DNA from: Temnopleurus reevesii
Lineage: Eukaryota; Echinodermata; Echinoidea; Temnopleuroida; Temnopleuridae
Assembly: GCA_036244855.1 (NCBI GenBank)
Contig: BQKZ01001643.1
Location: forward strand, 38,996 to 102,995
Direction: 5' to 3'
Length of the DNA stretch: 64,000 bases
Shown one piece after another: positions 63,838 to 64,000 of the stretch. Positions within the stretch are counted from its first letter, which is position 1. Every line of letters begins with the position of its first letter. A program made the translations under genes and the position numbers. The notes beneath the pieces were generated by a model, which made no database searches, was not told where the DNA came from, and worked only from the letters and a program-made list of their open reading frames with translations.

Positions 63838-64000
63838 GTAGGCAAAGGATTTTGTTTCATGAAGACAGAGAAATCCAAACATAGCAACGATTAAAAGGAT
63901 ATCCTAGTGAAGTGTGTATAAATTTGTAAAGAAGAACACATTAGTCATTAGTTTCATGGAAACTTTGGCTAGCGTCATATCGTGAAAACAAGGACGAAGT
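63838..64000. repeat. Duplicated segment, copy 2 (runs off the window)
   Basis: Starts immediately after the single N at 63,837 and continues to the window edge. It repeats DNA seen 1.27 kb earlier. Unmerged haplotype or a true diverged duplication cannot be separated here. Confidence 0.6.

Noticed and set aside
1..64000. CRISPR arrays, operons, bacterial regulatory elements
   Set aside because: Spliced animal gene, no spaced identical direct repeats, no gene clusters.

Overview
The window is nuclear DNA from an animal. It is AT-rich, intron-dominated and full of short palindromic transposons, tRNA-derived SINEs and simple repeats. The one clear gene encodes an acid-sensing two-pore-domain potassium channel of the TASK (KCNK3/KCNK9) group, and its protein is strikingly close to the vertebrate sequences. 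That, the MITE-rich repeat content and the signs of high heterozygosity suggest a marine invertebrate, probably a deuterostome such as an echinoderm. The species is inference and cannot be fixed from this sequence alone.

Layout. Positions 1-11,880 are upstream flank with no convincing gene. This part holds a long foldback element at 1.93-2.46 kb, a MITE next to a single-N assembly join at 4.0-4.6 kb, an unrecognised open stretch at 5.98-6.65 kb preceded by ETS-like repeats, a second palindromic MITE at 6.92-7.17 kb and a SINE at 8.5 kb. Positions 11,880-12,451 are a GC-richer, TATA-less promoter and 5' leader candidate with two upstream ORFs. TASK exon 1 lies at 12,452-12,734. One intron of about 31.3 kb (12,735-43,996) interrupts the codon of the first glycine of the first GYG filter. 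It is littered with MITEs, SINE and retroposon tails, a partly unsequenced transposon at 21.9-22.7 kb, and a duplicated segment at 28.3-29.7 kb that differs by a palindromic insertion. Exon 2 (43,997-44,826) completes a 370-residue channel. From 44.8 to 64 kb there is no firm gene. A regulatory-looking GC-richer patch lies at 56.3-56.5 kb, a weak EGF-like exon candidate at 62.5 kb, and a third duplicated segment across a single N at 63,837.

The channel is intact at every landmark I checked. These are the GYG and GFG filters, the pH-sensor His98, the cap glycan Asn53, the X-gate stretch at 243-248, the EDE motif at 252-254 and a C-terminal KRASI resembling the vertebrate TASK 14-3-3 tail. All fall at vertebrate numbering when the second ATG is used as start. 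No bacterial operon, CRISPR array, rRNA or functional tRNA gene was seen. All three single-N positions adjoin a near-copy of DNA shortly upstream. I read this as unmerged haplotypes in the assembly, and it happens to expose occupied and empty insertion sites for two MITEs.
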